From NCBI GenBank assembly GCA_964406735.1, contig CAYOSU010000009.1:5834-69833 (forward strand): a DNA stretch of 64,000 nt, given 5' to 3'. Shown here in pieces: positions 17,479 to 25,337 of the stretch (within the stretch, counting starts at the first letter, position 1; the number at the start of each line of letters is the position of its first letter). The translations under genes were made by a program, and so were the position numbers. Source of the DNA: CAYOSU01 sp964406735 (lineage in GTDB: Bacteria; Bacillota; Clostridia; Christensenellales; CAMQZB01). The notes below the pieces were generated by a model that searched no databases, was not told the DNA's origin, and was given only the letters and a program-made list of their open reading frames with translations.

Positions 17479-17507
17479 ATTTTAACATACAAAAAAATTA
17501 TTTGCAA
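17479..17507 (-). promoter_or_regulatory. EamA gene promoter
   Basis: On the minus strand TTGCAA (17502-17507), 17-nt spacer, TAAAAT (17479-17484). Confidence 0.75.
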
Positions 17508-17581
17508 ACTTTGTCGAGTATGAAAAAATTGCGTACCCGACAAGTTTTCAAATAAATATGCAAGAGAAGCAACATGCTTTT

Positions 17582-17603
17582 ATTGTCCAAAATATTGGAC
17601 AAT
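17582..17603. promoter_or_regulatory. Perfect 9-bp inverted repeat, possible operator
   Basis: ATTGTCCAA-AATA-TTGGACAAT lies between the divergent EamA and FAD-protein promoters. No T-run follows, so an operator is more likely than a terminator. Confidence 0.5.
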
Positions 17604-17677
17604 TGCCCGACAAACAGCGAAAAACTGCTTTATTTTTCGGGAAAATAAAGTAAATTCCCCCGAGAAAGCGAGTGGAT

Positions 17678-17777
17678 TTTATGCAAAAACCGCACGATTT
17701 TATGCATAAAAACACTTTATTATGCAAAAGTTTTGTGCATAAATATAAGCAAAAGCACCCTTTTTCGTGCATAAAAA
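17678..17777. promoter_or_regulatory. Cluster of TTATGCA/TGCATAA words upstream of the FAD-protein gene
   Basis: Five sites of the form TTTATGCA, TATGCATAAA, TATGCAAAAG, TGTGCATAAA and CGTGCATAAA within 100 bp, ending ~95 bp before the -35. The rest of the 17435-17940 gap is AT-rich and has no convincing gene. Confidence 0.4.
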
Positions 17778-17874
17778 TTTTTGGCAAAAAATTCGTTCCA
17801 TCCCCTCTTTTTATTATATTTTGCGCTATTTTTATTTTGTTAACGCATTTTTCTGCCGTTAAAGCGCAGTTGAT

Positions 17875-17903
17875 TTGACAAATAGCGTTTTTTAGTGTAA
17901 AGT
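17875..17903 (+). promoter_or_regulatory. Promoter of the FAD-protein gene
   Basis: TTGACA (17875-17880), 17-nt spacer, TAAAGT (17898-17903), about 38 bp before the ATG. Confidence 0.82.
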
Positions 17904-17940
17904 CTTTAATGGTAAAAAATAGATTGGAGCGAGGTTTGAA

Positions 17941-19317
17941 ATGTTTGATTTTGACGTTATTATCATCGGCGCAGGTCCGGGCGGAATATTCTCCGCTTAC
18001 GAGCTTAAGGATTCTAAGCTTTCCGTCGGCGTTTTTGAGGAGGGTAACTTCCTCTCGAAAAGAAAATGCCCTATCGACGGAGACAAGGTAAAGACTTGTA
18101 TCAACTGCAAGACTTGCTCTATTATGTCGGGCTTCGGCGGCGCAGGCGCTTTCTCGGACGGAAAGTATAACATCACCAACGACTTCGGCGGCTCGCTTTA
18201 CGAGCACATCGGCAAGGATACCGCTTTGAAGCTTATGGAATACGTAGATGAGATCAATATCTCGCACGGCGGTCAGGGCACGAAGCTTTATTCTACCGCA
18301 GGGTCGAGATTCTCTAAGATATGCTTGCAAAACAAGCTCAACCTCCTTAACGCAAAAGTCAGACACCTCGGAACGGACATCAACTATTACGTTCTCGAAA
18401 ACCTTTTTAACGAGCTGAAAGACAAGATCACCTTCTTCTTCAACACCCCCGTTATCTCTATCGAAAAGATCGAAAACGGTTATAAGGTATTCACGAAGGA
18501 TAGCTCTTATACCTGCGAAAAGTGCATCGTTTCAGTAGGTCGTTCGGGCAGCAAGTGGATGGAAAAGGTCTGCGAGGACTTGGAGCTTCCCAAAAAATCG
18601 AACAGAGTGGATATCGGCGTACGAGTCGAGCTTAACGCACAGATATTCAGCCATCTTACCGATGAGCTTTATGAAAGCAAGATAGTTTATCGCACGGAAA
18701 AGTTCGAAGACAAGGTCAGAACGTTCTGCATGAACCCCCACGGTATCGTCGTTAACGAAAACACCAACGGCATCATCACCGTCAACGGACACAGCTTCGA
18801 GGGCGAGGACAAGAAGACGGAGAATACCAACTTTGCGCTGCTCGTTTCCAAGCACTTCTCCGAGCCGTTCAAGGACTCTAACGGCTACGGCGAGTCTATC
18901 GCAAGGCTTTCTAATATGCTCGGCGGCGGAGTTATCGTACAGCGTTTCGGCGACCTCGTCAGAGGAAGAAGAAGTACCGTTAAGCGTATCGAAGAGGGCT
19001 TAGTCAGACCTACGCTCAAGGCAACCCCCGGAGACCTCTCCCTCGTTCTTCCCAAGCGCATACTTGACGGAATCATCGAAATGATATACGCTCTCGACCA
19101 CGTTGCGCCCGGTACGGCAAACGACGATACGTTGCTTTACGGCGTTGAGGTCAAGTTCTATAACATGGAGGTCGATACCGACGAGAACCTGGAGACACGC
19201 TGCAAGGGACTTTACGTTATCGGCGACGGCAGCGGCGTTACGCACTCACTCTCCCACGCTTCGGCAAGCGGCGTCTTCGTTGCAAGGAAGATCCTTGAAG
19301 AAAAGGAAAACGCTTAA
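17941..19317 (+). CDS. FAD-dependent oxidoreductase, COG2509-like
   Basis: A 458-residue flavoprotein. The dinucleotide-binding motif VIIIGAGPGGIFSAYEL (residues ~6-22) opens the protein. A Cys-rich stretch (CPIDGDKVKTCINCKTC) and 'GFGGAGAFSDGKYN' follow, and 'LYVIGDGSGVTHSLSHASASGV' near the C-terminus is the second FAD contact. This layout fits the uncharacterised NAD(FAD)-dependent dehydrogenase family COG2509 of anaerobes. The four close Cys residues might hold a metal or cluster (inference). GGAGCGAGG precedes the ATG; single gene with its own promoter and terminator. Confidence 0.88.
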   Translation: MFDFDVIIIGAGPGGIFSAYELKDSKLSVGVFEEGNFLSKRKCPIDGDKVKTCINCKTCSIMSGFGGAGAFSDGKYNITNDFGGSLYEHIGKDTALKLMEYVDEINISHGGQGTKLYSTAGSRFSKICLQNKLNLLNAKVRHLGTDINYYVLENLFNELKDKITFFFNTPVISIEKIENGYKVFTKDSSYTCEKCIVSVGRSGSKWMEKVCEDLELPKKSNRVDIGVRVELNAQIFSHLTDELYESKIVYRTEKFEDKVRTFCMNPHGIVVNENTNGIITVNGHSFEGEDKKTENTNFALLVSKHFSEPFKDSNGYGESIARLSNMLGGGVIVQRFGDLVRGRRSTVKRIEEGLVRPTLKATPGDLSLVLPKRILDGIIEMIYALDHVAPGTANDDTLLYGVEVKFYNMEVDTDENLETRCKGLYVIGDGSGVTHSLSHASASGVFVARKILEEKENA

Positions 19318-19330
19318 AAGAAATTTATTG

Positions 19331-19357
19331 AACCACCGAGGTTTCGGTGGTTTTTTT
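19331..19357 (+). terminator. Terminator after the FAD-protein gene
   Basis: AACCACCGA-GGTT-TCGGTGGTTTTTTT, 13 bp after the stop codon. Confidence 0.92.
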
Positions 19358-19622
19358 GTTGATTGACGACACTAAGTTCAGTGGCAATTTTTCGTTTTGG
19401 AAAAAGTTGCCACTATCCCCCTTTCAAACGCTTTTTGATAGGCGAGCGTTCGTGCAAAATTATTTGAATTTCATTCATATCGTAGTTGCGATCAGTGTTT
19501 TCAAAAACCGACAAGTATTTGAATTTTATACATTTTTTGCATAAATATGTAATATTTGACGATTTTTGCTTCGAAAAAACTAATTATTAGTCGTATAAAA
19601 AGTGAAATATTTTTATTTCTAC

Positions 19623-19765
19623 TTGACAAAAGCCTAAACATTTGTTAACATAATAACGAACAGAGTTATTTTGTTCAAACTTTTAATTTGCTACTTACTA
19701 CCTAAAAATACCTATCTAGTATTAAGGCGTTGGATGATTTCCGACGCTTTAATACTATTTTTTTG
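19623..19765 (+). ncRNA. Candidate orphan small RNA (promoter plus terminator, no ORF)
   Basis: TTGACA (19623-19628), 17-nt spacer and TAACAT (19646-19651) predict a start near 19658. About 100 nt later a 16-bp stem with a G-U/G-T near the loop (19718-19733 with 19741-19756) is followed by seven T residues. Between them GAACA...TGTTC could form a small hairpin. No ORF with a ribosome binding site fits inside, and the next gene (murG) points the other way. The rest of the 19358-19894 gap holds a five-codon ATG...TGA after AGGAAAGGGG (19833-19850) and no gene. Confidence 0.5.
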
Positions 19766-19894
19766 TCGATCTATGCTATAACTTTTACGCTTTTTGGCGT
19801 ATCATACGCTTTTATAGGAAAGGGGTCTTTAATATGGTTGACATTATTTGAAATTTAGATCTATCCTACGCCGACGGTCGCATAAGATCAATAT

Positions 19895-20908
19895 TTATTT
19901 TAAGGTGGTGAGGAGCTCGTGGATGATCGTATGCTTGCCGTCGGTTATGTGGCTATTCTTCATGGCGGTGAGGTATTTTTGGCGGTTGGCGTATACGGCG
20001 GTGAGCTCGGCTAAAATGTCGGCGTCATTGCGGTGCAGGTGGAATATGCCTTTTTCAGCAAAGTATTCGGCGTTCTTGGTCTGTTCGCCTCGGCTTGCCT
20101 TGTTATGAAGAGGCAAGACGACGGACGGAAGACGCATTACGGCAAGCTCAAACAGCGTGCCCGAGCCGCCACGGGTAAGGCACACGTCGCTCGATGCCAT
20201 ATACTCCCCTACGTTCTCCGCAAACGGAAGCTCGATGTAGCCGTCCTTTTTCACCCGTTCGCCCTTTTTATCGCCGCTTATTAAAACTACGTTAAAAGAG
20301 GCGTTTATCCTCTTTAAATTAGCTTTCACGTAGTCGTTGAGCTCCTTTGCACCGAGAGATCCGCCAAGCACAAGCAGCGTCGGCTTTGCGTTATTGAAAA
20401 GCCTGCGAGGTTTGGCGTTTTTTACCTCGTCCCGAATCGGAGACGAGGTAGTTATATATTTTTTGCCGTTATTTTTCAGTTCGAACGATGTGAGTATCTT
20501 GATCGCAAAGGGCGCACAAAGTCTGTTCGACAGCCCCATCGTGCGGTCGGATTCGTGTATTACGACGGGAATCCCCAAACGCTTTGCCGCTATTGCTACG
20601 GGAAGCGCTACGTAGCCGCCCTTTGAAAAGACAAGGTCGGGAGAAAGCTCGGTGAGTACGTCCGTTGCTTGCCGAACGCTTTTGAAAAGCTTTATCGGGA
20701 TCGAGAGGTTGGAGGCTATTTCGCCTCGCTTCAGTTTGGTTGCGGTGATGGGATAAAATGGTACGCCGTGTTTTGCGCACAGTCTTTCCTCTAACTTGCC
20801 GCTTTCGCCGATATAACAGACGTCGGCGTGCGTTTTCAGGTGCGGAAGCAAGGCGAATATCGGGAAAACGTGCCCGCCACTGCCGCCGCCTGTTGCTACT
20901 ATTCTCAT
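19895..20908 (-). CDS. murG: UDP-GlcNAc:lipid I N-acetylglucosaminyltransferase MurG
   Basis: A 337-residue GT28 enzyme that converts lipid I to lipid II at the inner face of the membrane in peptidoglycan synthesis. The N-terminal GGGSGGH loop, 'SKGGYVALPVAIAA', 'HESDRTMGLSNR', 'VLGGSLGAKELN' and 'LTRGGSGTLFELA' are all MurG motifs. The ATG at 20908 starts the conserved MRIVATGGG; a TTG two codons upstream is less likely. No clear SD is seen. It stands alone rather than in a dcw cluster, and the variant is close to the COG0707 proteins of Clostridia that can occur outside dcw. Confidence 0.93.
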   Translation of the reverse strand: MRIVATGGGSGGHVFPIFALLPHLKTHADVCYIGESGKLEERLCAKHGVPFYPITATKLKRGEIASNLSIPIKLFKSVRQATDVLTELSPDLVFSKGGYVALPVAIAAKRLGIPVVIHESDRTMGLSNRLCAPFAIKILTSFELKNNGKKYITTSSPIRDEVKNAKPRRLFNNAKPTLLVLGGSLGAKELNDYVKANLKRINASFNVVLISGDKKGERVKKDGYIELPFAENVGEYMASSDVCLTRGGSGTLFELAVMRLPSVVLPLHNKASRGEQTKNAEYFAEKGIFHLHRNDADILAELTAVYANRQKYLTAMKNSHITDGKHTIIHELLTTLK

Positions 20909-20995
20909 ACTCAAAGTATATGAATCGGCGGCGTTTTTATGTTACGGTTGGCGGGGAGGTTTTTTAGTTAGGGACTTTGATTTTAGGGCGTAGGT

Positions 20996-21054
20996 ACGCT
21001 GCCCGAGATTCCTAAATAGCGATGCATTGCGCTTTAGATTCAGCGGGGCAGCGT
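20996..21054 (+). repeat. Repeat module A, copy 1
   Basis: ACGCTGCCC and GGGCAGCGT arms enclose GAGATTCCTAAATAGC and GCATTGCGCTTTAGAT. The module is joined through GGAGTTTGAGGGAATAGTTAG to a core repeat. Confidence 0.8.
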
Positions 21055-21101
21055 GCGGAGCGGTGGATTCTATCGGAGTTTGAGGGAATAGTTAGGTTTT
21101 G

Positions 21102-21160
21102 ACAATCCCTCAGTCGTCTTCGACGACAGCTCCCTTTACACAAAGGAGCCTTTCATATGG
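21102..21160 (+). repeat. Core structured repeat, copy 2
   Basis: Hairpin 1 is GTCGTC-TTC-GACGAC. Hairpin 2 is GCTCCCTTT-ACAC-AAAGGAGC. ATG (21157) follows AAAGGAG by 8 nt. Confidence 0.88.
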
Positions 21161-21177
21161 TTTGCGTTATTATTAGA

Positions 21178-21202
21178 AAAAGACCCGAGATTCGGGTCTT
21201 TT
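21178..21202 (-). terminator. Terminator-like hairpin attached to core repeat copy 2
   Basis: AAGACCCGA-GA-TTCGGGTCTT flanked by A and T runs, so it could work in either direction. Confidence 0.65.
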
Positions 21203-21340
21203 GGGTTTCATAAGCTTTTACGGTTATGTTTGAGATTTTCAAATTTTATTGTGTGATAATTGTTTTGAGTTTTATTGTGCTTTTGGAGTGTGTTTTATTG
21301 ATTTTTCTTTCTTTTTATCAAAAGGTTTTGAAAGGGTCTT

Positions 21341-21419
21341 AGGGCAAACTTTTTTCTTCAGAAAAGTTTGCCCTAAAAATAATATTTTATAGTAAAAAGA
21401 CCCTGTTCAGGGTCTTTTA
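21341..21419 (-). terminator. Two hairpins downstream of the SipL-like gene
   Basis: 21341-21374: AGGGCAAACTTTT...AAAAGTTTGCCCT, a long stem. 21394-21419: AAAAGACCCTG-TT-CAGGGTCTTTT, a typical terminator on the minus strand. The 20909-21615 gap otherwise holds the repeats listed here and no gene. Confidence 0.7.
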
Positions 21420-21510
21420 TGAAATATTGAGTACTTGATTTTTTGTTCTGTTTTTTTATCAGCACTCGCTATTAAACTATTTATTATGTTTTGATTGTTT
21501 TGAATAATTT

Positions 21511-21636
21511 TTATTCAGGCAAACGTTGGCGTTAGCAACTATGCGGTTGTCATATCAAGTGAGTTAAGTTCTGTTACGCTATCGCCTCGTTTGAGTTCAT
21601 ATCGCCTTGACTTTGTTATTCAGGCAAACGTTGGCG
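21511..21636. repeat. 21-bp direct repeat of the SipL-like gene's 3' end
   Basis: Positions 21511-21531 and 21616-21636 are identical. On the minus strand each encodes RQRLPE plus stop, so the last codons of the gene recur 105 bp downstream. Confidence 0.85.
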
Positions 21637-23109
21637 GTAGAGGACTATCCTAGCGGATGGGTCGAGCGGGTAGGTCAAGGACTGTTGAGCGGCTATCTCG
21701 TCGGGCGTCATATTGACGGCTCTTGCCAAGTCTATTTCGCTTTCGCCGCCCTTTGCGATATAGACGACTATCGCCTTGACGTCCGTCGGTTTCTCTTCCC
21801 CCGTTTCAAGCGAAGTTATGAGCGAGACGGTGTCGCTTGTGAGGGCGTAGAGCGTTACCCTCGCTTTGACAAATGCGGTTACGCTGTCAGCCCCTGCCGT
21901 TACGCTCGACGAGACCGTCGAGAGCCTTGCGACATATTCCCTATCCGCTCCGTCGGTCGGGACGGTTACCGTTATCGGGACGTCGAGTTCTCTCGCTATG
22001 TAGCTGCCGTCGACGTTTATTATCGACGAGACCGTCGCCAAGACGTCGGCATCGACGCTTTGGGGGAGCGTCGTGAGATTTATTAGCTCCGTCTTCGTGC
22101 CTAGTGCCGCTACGACGCCTTCCAAGTCCTCGACTGTGTACGTTGCATTATCCGAGCCCTCGACCGACAGCGTGCCGTCAAGACTATTGAAGCCTACCAC
22201 CTCGTATGAGGGCAAAAGCTCGTATTTTTTGCTGAATACTTCAGTTACGACCGAAGTTTCGTCCGTCTTGAGTACAGCCGCAACAAGGGCAAATTCGCAC
22301 CTTATATCGACCGTGCCGTCGCTTTCGTCAACGCTTGTGAACGTAAGCTTGCTATGAGGGAATACCATTACGCTGTCCGCCTCTTCTGTTGCCGCTATTT
22401 CGAGGCTTTCTTTGACGTTGAAGCGTTTTTCTACCGTTTTAAGCTCGTTACCCTCGGCGGTAGTTTTATATGTTATCCTGGCTAAAATTTCGCCGCTTAG
22501 CTCTATTCCGTCAGTCTTTGCGCTACCCTCTTCCGCCGTAAACTCCGCTTCCGCTGCCAAGACGCTCTCTAAGTCAGCTATCCCCTCAACGCTTTCTTCA
22601 AACGAGAGGTCGAAGCGGCTTATTTTGGCGTTTTTCAGATATTTCAGGTCGCACTTTTTGGCGTATGCGCCGTCTACATCGGTCAATGCCTCGCACTCGC
22701 CGCTTTCAAATATCAAGCCGTTTACCGTGTAATCAAGCTGCAAGGTCAAGTCCTCGCCGACTATTTTATCTATCGCCAAGTCGTCAAGAACGCAACGTAA
22801 TATTACGCCGTCGCTTTGCTTTATGCCGTCGATATTGAGCGTTTTGGACACGCTTCCGCTATAAGAGGAGTTCCTTATCTCCCCTTTGAGATCTACGAAA
22901 ATTACGCTCGTATTGACGCCTAAGGTGTAATTTACCTCGTCTTCTCCTACCTCTACGCTCTCAACAAAAAGCGTTGCGGTCTTGTTTAAGACCTTGGAAA
23001 AGCCTACGCTCTTATTGTCCGAAAGCCTGAGGCTGACGCTCTCTTTTTTAAGCTCCCGTTCCGATACCGTTACCGTTTTCAGTCTTGAATACTCCGTCGA
23101 TATTGACAT
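21616..23109 (-). CDS. SPOCS/DUF3794-domain protein with LysM-like C-terminus (SipL-like)
   Basis: A 497-residue soluble, all-beta protein. The N-terminal ~430 residues contain repeated acidic beta-rich blocks like the SPOCS (DUF3794) domains of spore coat proteins. The last ~50 residues (AIVVYIAKGGESEIDLARAV, MTPDEIAAQ, ending RIVLYRQRLPE) fit a LysM-like fold. This matches SipL of Clostridioides difficile, which binds SpoIVA during coat assembly; orthology is inferred from the architecture. The start is the ATG at 23109 after GGGGG; an upstream ATG at 23139 lacks support. It lies downstream of veg. Confidence 0.78.
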   Translation of the reverse strand: MSISTEYSRLKTVTVSERELKKESVSLRLSDNKSVGFSKVLNKTATLFVESVEVGEDEVNYTLGVNTSVIFVDLKGEIRNSSYSGSVSKTLNIDGIKQSDGVILRCVLDDLAIDKIVGEDLTLQLDYTVNGLIFESGECEALTDVDGAYAKKCDLKYLKNAKISRFDLSFEESVEGIADLESVLAAEAEFTAEEGSAKTDGIELSGEILARITYKTTAEGNELKTVEKRFNVKESLEIAATEEADSVMVFPHSKLTFTSVDESDGTVDIRCEFALVAAVLKTDETSVVTEVFSKKYELLPSYEVVGFNSLDGTLSVEGSDNATYTVEDLEGVVAALGTKTELINLTTLPQSVDADVLATVSSIINVDGSYIARELDVPITVTVPTDGADREYVARLSTVSSSVTAGADSVTAFVKARVTLYALTSDTVSLITSLETGEEKPTDVKAIVVYIAKGGESEIDLARAVNMTPDEIAAQQSLTYPLDPSARIVLYRQRLPE

Positions 23110-23174
23110 ATTGCCCCCTGTCGCAAAATTTTTATACAATATCTTATGCGAGTAACGCTTTTTAAGAACAAAAA

Positions 23175-23196
23175 AAGGCAGCCTGCTGGCTACCTT
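23175..23196 (-). terminator. Terminator after veg
   Basis: GGTAGCC-AGCA-GGCTGCC followed by TTTTTTT on the minus strand. Confidence 0.8.
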
Positions 23197-23265
23197 ATTT
23201 TATATATAATTTGTTTCAGGATCGTCAAACGGTAAACTCAGGCGTTTTTGCCTTAAATACACGTA

Positions 23266-23496
23266 TTATCGCTTTACGCTTATCGTAACGTCCTTGCAAG
23301 CGACTGCGGAATAGGGAAAAACGCTCGTTCCGTCAGTACTTTTCAGCGAGAACATCGACGGGTACAGGCACTCTATTTTGCCGCACTTTGTCGAAAATCT
23401 GTTCCTGCCGCCGTTTATCTTTAACGTAACGTCTTTGCCGAGCAGTGCTTCTACGCTCTTTTTAACTTCGCTTTGGGTATATACTCTCTTTCTCAT
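23266..23496 (-). CDS. veg: Veg family protein
   Basis: A 76-residue protein of the Veg/DUF1021 family: an SH3-like small protein with 'LLGKDVTLKINGGRNR', 'GKIECLYPSMFSLK' and a final strand 'DVTISVKR'. In Bacillus subtilis Veg affects biofilm matrix genes and its gene is very highly transcribed; the mechanism is unclear. AAAGGAG lies before the ATG, and a terminator follows, separating it from the SipL-like gene. Confidence 0.85.
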   Translation of the reverse strand: MRKRVYTQSEVKKSVEALLGKDVTLKINGGRNRFSTKCGKIECLYPSMFSLKSTDGTSVFPYSAVACKDVTISVKR

Positions 23497-23557
23497 CGCT
23501 TCTCTCCTTTACTTTTAAGTATTGGGAAAGCGGTGGGTTTTTATTCAGAAAAAAGTA

Positions 23558-24025
23558 TTATTCCTCGTCGTCGAGCTCTTCTTCCTCGTCATCGTCGAGG
23601 TCGTCGAAGTTGTCGTCGTAATCGTCAAGGCTTCCGCCGAAGTCGTCATACTCCTCGTCCTCGTCTCTTTCCGAACGCTCCTCGTCCTCGAGTGCGTCGA
23701 GCGAAAGCTCTTCTTCGTCTTCGGGAACGGGGGTCTCCTTGTCGTCGTCAAGGTAAGTTCTCCACTCCTCGTCGGAATCAAGGTCGGGCTCCTTCTCGTC
23801 GAAATCGTCGATAGGCTCGCCGTCGTTTTCACGGCACGACGGGCACATATCTTCGTCGGGGAAGATGTAGTTCTTTTTGCAGATCGGGCAAAGGACCATA
23901 TCCTCGTCCTCTTCGCTGTATTTGTCGGGTGCAAGCTTGAGCTCTGCCTTGCAGACATCGCAAAGCTTCTGTCCTTCGAGAATATAATTTATCTCGCATC
24001 TCGGGCATTTAATATATTTCGCCAT
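23558..24025 (-). CDS. Double zinc-ribbon protein with long acidic tail
   Basis: A 155-residue protein of unknown function. Residues 8-25 (CPRC...CDVC) and ~46-65 (CPIC...CPSC) form two CxxC-CxxC knuckles, probably zinc ribbons. From ~68 to the end the chain is almost entirely Asp/Glu with a few Ser, Tyr and Lys, and is likely disordered. Such a tail could mimic nucleic acid or bind a basic partner; that is inference. GGAG precedes the ATG. The coding strand is strongly patterned by GAC/GAG codons, so length variation by slippage is plausible. 62 bp separate it from veg. Confidence 0.75.
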   Translation of the reverse strand: MAKYIKCPRCEINYILEGQKLCDVCKAELKLAPDKYSEEDEDMVLCPICKKNYIFPDEDMCPSCRENDGEPIDDFDEKEPDLDSDEEWRTYLDDDKETPVPEDEEELSLDALEDEERSERDEDEEYDDFGGSLDDYDDNFDDLDDDEEEELDDEE

Positions 24026-24197
24026 ATTCTTCTCCGAAAAATATTTTTTTCTTTTTTAATCTTTCACAAAAAGTCTCTTTTTATTTTGCATAGGCTATTA
24101 TATCATAACTTATGTAATTGTAAAGTGTTTTAACCGACTTTTTGAAAAAAACACAAATATTCTTTAATTGCTTGATATAATAATACCATTACATAGC

Positions 24198-24226
24198 AAA
24201 AAGCAAGGAAATTTCCCTGCTTTTTG
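24198..24226 (-). terminator. Terminator after the RluA gene
   Basis: AAAAAGCAAGGAAATTTCCCTGCTTTTT forms a stem with one mismatch and a T run on the minus strand, ~65 bp beyond the stop. Confidence 0.75.
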
Positions 24227-24290
24227 AAAAAAATCATAATTTTACCGCAATTTTTTTGCGTTCCGCAAAAACGCTTGGTTTTTTCGCATT

Positions 24291-25139
24291 TTACATGCGT
24301 TTGGGGAGCATTTTTATCGAGGAAAGGCGTTCCTCGGGGCGGCTCAGCTCGAACGTCTTATGAGCAAGATACGAAAGCTCGCCCTCGGGCTCGTTGAAGC
24401 CTATCTTGTACGCTACGAGCTCCTGACGCTTTAATTTGAGCCTCTTGTTGGTCTTTATGTCGCCGTACTTGGTATCTCCCACGATCGGATGTCCGATGTG
24501 CGCCAAGTGAGCCCTTATCTGGTGGGTCTTTCCCGTGTGGAGTATTACGTTGACGAGCGTAAATCCTATATAGCGTTCGACGACGGTATATTCCGTGAAT
24601 ATCATCTCTCTGCCCTGGCCCGGGAAGTCATATACCTCTACCTCGCCCTTTGCGGAGTCTTTTTTGAGATAGCCAATCAGCTTATCGGAGTCCTTTTCCA
24701 TCTCGCCGACGACTACGCACATATACTCTTTTATAAGCTCTCTTCTTTCAAAGATGTCGAGAAGCTCCTCGTACGCCGTCTGGTTTTTTGCGTAAAGTAT
24801 CAGGCCTTGCGTGTTGGTGTCAAGTCTATGTACCGCATGAAGCTCCTGACGAGTCGAAATGAGCTTTTCTAACAGATCGTAGGTCGAAAGTCCGAAGTCC
24901 TTATACGCAACGAGAACGTTGTTGTCTTCGTAGAAGATGTCTATCTCACGCTCTAAGTTGGTGTATATCTCTATTACGTCGCCCTCGTAAAGAATGACGT
25001 TCTCCTTTACCCTTTTGCCGTTGACCTTGACGTCCTTGTCCGTTATCATGGACATCGCCTTTGCGTAGCTTACGCCAAGGTTGGACATTATAGCCCTATC
25101 AAGCCTTACTTTTAAGTTGGTTATCTCGAGTTTTACCAT
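24291..25139 (-). CDS. RluA-family pseudouridine synthase with S4 domain
   Basis: A 282-residue enzyme. Residues ~10-65 form an S4 RNA-binding domain; the catalytic domain has the HRLDTNTQGLILYAK motif with the nucleophilic Asp, and 'GKTHQIRAHLAHIGHPIVGDTKYG' near the C-terminus. It makes pseudouridine in 23S rRNA or tRNA; the position cannot be read. The start is taken as the ATG at 25139 (MVKLEITN); a TTG three codons upstream is possible because AAGGG lies close to it. Single gene. Confidence 0.92.
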   Translation of the reverse strand: MVKLEITNLKVRLDRAIMSNLGVSYAKAMSMITDKDVKVNGKRVKENVILYEGDVIEIYTNLEREIDIFYEDNNVLVAYKDFGLSTYDLLEKLISTRQELHAVHRLDTNTQGLILYAKNQTAYEELLDIFERRELIKEYMCVVVGEMEKDSDKLIGYLKKDSAKGEVEVYDFPGQGREMIFTEYTVVERYIGFTLVNVILHTGKTHQIRAHLAHIGHPIVGDTKYGDIKTNKRLKLKRQELVAYKIGFNEPEGELSYLAHKTFELSRPEERLSSIKMLPKRM

Positions 25140-25284
25140 ATATATCAAATTACCCTTGTTGTTTTTAAGTTGGAAGCTCTTTTATTGAGCGTTATTCAAA
25201 AAAGAAAATACTTTCATTTTATTTTAATATATTTTTAGAAAAAACTCAAAGCGTTTATGCAGGGTTTTTGCGTAAAGCATAAAA

Positions 25285-25315
25285 AAACCGCTCAAAAAAG
25301 TCTTTTGAGCGGTAA
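25285..25315 (-). terminator. Terminator after the lipoprotein gene
   Basis: ACCGCTCAAAA...TTTTGAGCGGT with TTTTTTT following on the minus strand. Confidence 0.92.
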
Positions 25316-25337
25316 TTTTGCGTTATTTTTTAGTAGT

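Noticed and set aside
17548..18366. Long minus-strand frame (272 codons)
   Set aside because: Its first half is antisense to the clear FAD-protein gene and its second half crosses AT-rich intergenic DNA; no domain and no ribosome binding site.
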